Position numbers and translations under genes: made by a program
Notes under the pieces: generated by a model
Seen by the model: only the letters and a program-made list of their open reading frames with translations
Told to the model about the DNA's origin: nothing
The model's database searches: none
Shown: positions 35,526-36,072 of the stretch, piece after piece
Layout of the letters: every line of letters begins with the position of its first letter
Numbering within the stretch: the stretch's first letter is position 1
Source of the DNA: Bacillus xiamenensis
GTDB taxonomy: Bacteria; Bacillota; Bacilli; Bacillales; Bacillaceae
NCBI RefSeq assembly: GCF_000300535.1
Contig: NZ_AMSH01000032.1
Location: forward strand, 1-36,072
Length of the DNA stretch: 36,072 nucleotides
Direction: 5' to 3'

Positions 35526-35936
35526 ATGCATACACCTCAGCCTTCTCATTTAATTTTATTTGATGGTGTCTGCAACGTGTGCAGCGGCGCTGTTCAGTTT
35601 GTCATGAAGCGTGATCCACACGAGCAGATGATGTTTGCTTCTTTACAATCAAATACAGGACAGCGTATTTTAAAAGAAAACGGCTTGCCTTTAGATGAGT
35701 TCAATTCATTTATTTATATTGAAGAAGGCACACTTTACATGAAATCGACTGGCATCTTAAGAGCTGCACGGCATTTAAAAGGAATCTACAGGTGGAGCTA
35801 TTTGCTCCTTATCATTCCCCGCCCAATCCGTGATTGGTGTTATCAGCTCATCGCGAAAAACCGCTACAAATGGTTTGGTCAAAAAACATCCTGTATGGTG
35901 CCGACACCCGATATTCAAAAACGGTTTCTTCCATAA
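35526..35936 (+). CDS. yuxK: DCC-family (DUF393) thiol-disulfide protein YuxK
   Basis: A 136-residue protein of the DCC family, named for the FDGVCNVCSG motif near the N-terminus (residues 11-20) whose two cysteines suggest thiol-disulfide chemistry. Function not established. ATG 35526 has AGGAGGTT nine bases upstream; the longer open frame overlaps pbpD. Cotranscription with pbpD is likely. Its terminator hairpin is followed directly by repeat copy 3 rather than by Ts. Confidence 0.92.
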   Translation: MHTPQPSHLILFDGVCNVCSGAVQFVMKRDPHEQMMFASLQSNTGQRILKENGLPLDEFNSFIYIEEGTLYMKSTGILRAARHLKGIYRWSYLLLIIPRPIRDWCYQLIAKNRYKWFGQKTSCMVPTPDIQKRFLP

Positions 35937-35941
35937 AAAAA

Positions 35942-35965
35942 ACATCCTCCAATAATGGAGGATGT
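35942..35965. terminator. yuxK terminator hairpin, split by repeat copy 3
   Basis: ACATCCTCC pairs perfectly with GGAGGATGT around AATAAT. As precede it, but on the plus strand the T-tract is missing and the element starts at the next base. By analogy with 19983-20201 a second copy with the T-tract should lie beyond the window. Confidence 0.8.
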
Positions 35966-36072
35966 CAGATTGTTGACAAAGGGCTAAAATGATTTTTATT
36001 TTAGCCCTTTGTCTTCTTTTCAAGGTGAACTGAAAACATTTGAAGTCTAGGAAGCCAGAGTATATTACCGGA
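35966..36072 (+). repeat. Left part of the dispersed element (copy 3, cut by window edge)
   Basis: Starts with CAGATTGT followed, one base further, by GACAAAGGGCTAAAAT and the same perfect 16-bp hairpin as the complete copy (35975-35990 with 35998-36013). From 36021 it diverges from copy 2 at about a quarter of positions and has about five extra bases before ACCGGA. It is in sense orientation to yuxK. Confidence 0.9.

Noticed and set aside
35295-35936. 213-residue form of yuxK
   Set aside because: The first 77 codons are an out-of-frame reading of pbpD; AGGAGG before 35526 sets the start.

Overview
This window is chromosomal DNA of a low-to-moderate-GC Bacillus, most likely the Bacillus pumilus group (pumilus, safensis or altitudinis). 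The reason is gene order. From left to right it follows, from memory, the B. subtilis block uppP(yubB)-yubA-yulF-[four chemoreceptors]-tgl-yugU-yugS-yugP-yugO-yugN-pgi-yugK-yugJ-yuzA-yugI-alaT-alaR-yugF-yugE-patB-kinB-kapB-kapD-yuxJ-pbpD-yuxK. The proteins resemble the B. subtilis ones but are clearly diverged, and several neighbours differ. No mstX-like gene precedes yugO. A nitronate monooxygenase-type gene sits beside yugU. A GerPA/GerPF-like gene lies between yugN and pgi. Small membrane genes lie next to yugO and between kinB and kapB. No prophage, transposase, CRISPR array, tRNA or rRNA was seen.

Layout. 1-4.4 kb: undecaprenyl-diphosphatase, an AI-2E-type permease, a DoxX-type membrane protein, a Gfo/Idh/MocA oxidoreductase and a DJ-1/PfpI protein. 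4.5-13.1 kb: four tandem dCache chemoreceptors of about 660 residues, all on the minus strand. Three have recognisable sigma-D promoters, so each is probably its own motility-regulon unit. 13.2-19.9 kb: spore-coat transglutaminase, a CNNM/CorC-type transporter, an HEVGH metallopeptidase, the YugO potassium channel and small genes. 20.2-24.2 kb: glucose-6-phosphate isomerase and two paralogous iron alcohol dehydrogenases. 24.3-29.4 kb: yuzA, yugI, the alanine operon alaR-alaT, a hydrolase and PatB. 29.5-32.1 kb: the sporulation kinase KinB with KapB and KapD. 32.3-35.9 kb: an MFS exporter, penicillin-binding protein PBP4 and the DCC-family protein YuxK.

The main unexplained signal is a dispersed, structured element of about 170 bases. 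One complete copy lies at 20007-20176. Its last 48 bases recur exactly at 1-48, and its first part recurs at 35966-36072, running off the window. The complete copy sits inside a bidirectional transcription terminator. A 24-base terminator hairpin is present on both sides (23 of 24 identical), with the A-tract only on the left and the T-tract only on the right. The two partial copies show the matching half of this arrangement at the uppP and yuxK terminators. The element has imperfect inverted ends, a perfect 16-bp hairpin, and a second domain that can fold as one nested rod. I read it as a MITE-like element that targets terminator hairpins and duplicates them. Its mobilising enzyme is not in the window.

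Other points worth checking: a hairpin between a strong Shine-Dalgarno and the TTG start of yugS that would bring the two to about 9 nt apart when folded; a recent in-frame 82-base duplication that truncates the fourth chemoreceptor; and repeated 4-base palindromic stop overlaps (TTAA, CTAG) between convergent genes.
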